Below, one piece after another: positions 42,487 to 42,679 of a DNA stretch of 42,679 bases. Both the position numbers and the translations under genes were made by a program. Source of the stretch: Candidatus Zixiibacteriota bacterium (GTDB taxonomy: Bacteria > Zixibacteria > MSB-5A5 > GN15 > FEB-12). Below the pieces are notes generated by a model. That model was given only the letters and a program-made list of their open reading frames with translations. It did not search any database and had not been told where the DNA came from. Numbering within the stretch: position 1 is the first letter of the stretch; every line of letters begins with the position of its first letter. The stretch lies in assembly GCA_034439475.1 (NCBI GenBank), contig JAWXAN010000050.1, positions 1 to 42,679 of the forward strand. The letters run 5' to 3'.

Positions 42487-42679
42487 AAACGCGGGAATCC
42501 AGGGTAAATAGAAGTGCAGTCAGGCGCCCCCGCCTGACTGTTCAACCATAGTGTCGGGCGAGGGATAGCATCCCCAGCATGGGCGCCCGACACCACACTA
42601 ACGATATTTGTAGGTCAGTCCCGCCGCGGCGGACTGACGTCCGATATTCGCCAAGATAAAGATCACACCGCAAGCAGTG
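42487..42679. repeat. Tandem hairpin repeats at the right window end
   Basis: Three stems follow one another. CAGTCAGGCG (42517-42526) pairs with CGCCTGACTG (42531-42540). GTGTCGGGCG (42551-42560) pairs with CGCCCGACAC (42584-42593). GTCAGTC near 42614 pairs with GACTGAC around CCGCCGCGGCGG. The last 21 bases match the left end of the window in inverse. No gene is present. Confidence 0.75.

Overview
This 42.7-kb window comes from a Gram-negative bacterium. Lipoprotein and OmpA-like genes imply an outer membrane. C-terminal dockerin repeats, a PEP-CTERM protein, a DT-rich lipoprotein and moderate G+C with many hairpin repeats together suggest an uncultured FCB-type lineage such as Candidatus Zixibacteria. 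That placement is an inference from gene style, because the window has no rRNA or other phylogenetic marker. The extreme left and right ends carry the same roughly 21-bp sequence in inverted orientation, so the window may be a complete contig that ends where dispersed repeats broke the assembly.

Layout: 0.3-8.0 kb is a complete F-type ATP synthase operon (atpZ-I-B-E-F-H-A-G-D-C). It has a clear promoter, and a dispersed-repeat block separates atpH from atpA. 8.1-10.6 kb (minus strand) holds a DUF1003 membrane protein, a DT-repeat lipoprotein and an OmpA-like protein. 10.9-14.0 kb is a single-gene type IIG-like restriction-methylation protein. 14.2-21.1 kb is the classic yceD-rpmF-plsX-fabH-fabD-fabG-acpP-fabF-rnc cluster for fatty acid and phospholipid synthesis; plsX is split by an in-frame TAG. 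21.5 kb encodes a 36-residue histone H1-like basic peptide, with a long leader and two terminators. 21.9-32.0 kb carries etfB, a cupin, a large exported protein, a heterodimeric ABC exporter, an inositol monophosphatase-family gene, an unknown gene and a dihydrolipoamide dehydrogenase.

From 32 kb rightwards the window becomes accessory. It has a small conserved-looking protein, tRNA-Met(CAU), exported and TPR lipoproteins, several broken genes (a possible restriction-enzyme remnant, a doubly frameshifted gene and a truncated dockerin protein), a PEP-CTERM protein and a small holin-like protein. A large dockerin protein has a C39-peptidase-like domain that seems to have lost its catalytic residues. 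An IS1182-like element sits within a dispersed repeat at the right end.

The core genes cover energy conservation (ATP synthase, ETF subunit, Lpd) and lipid synthesis. The right third is repeat-rich, with gene decay and cell-surface proteins. The best candidates for follow-up are the interrupted plsX, the histone-like peptide locus, the 27-bp-stem inverted repeat upstream of lpd, the untranslated block at 31.96-32.34 kb, the inactive-looking C39/dockerin protein and the composite hairpin-repeat family. I found no CRISPR array and no clearly new multigene defence system.
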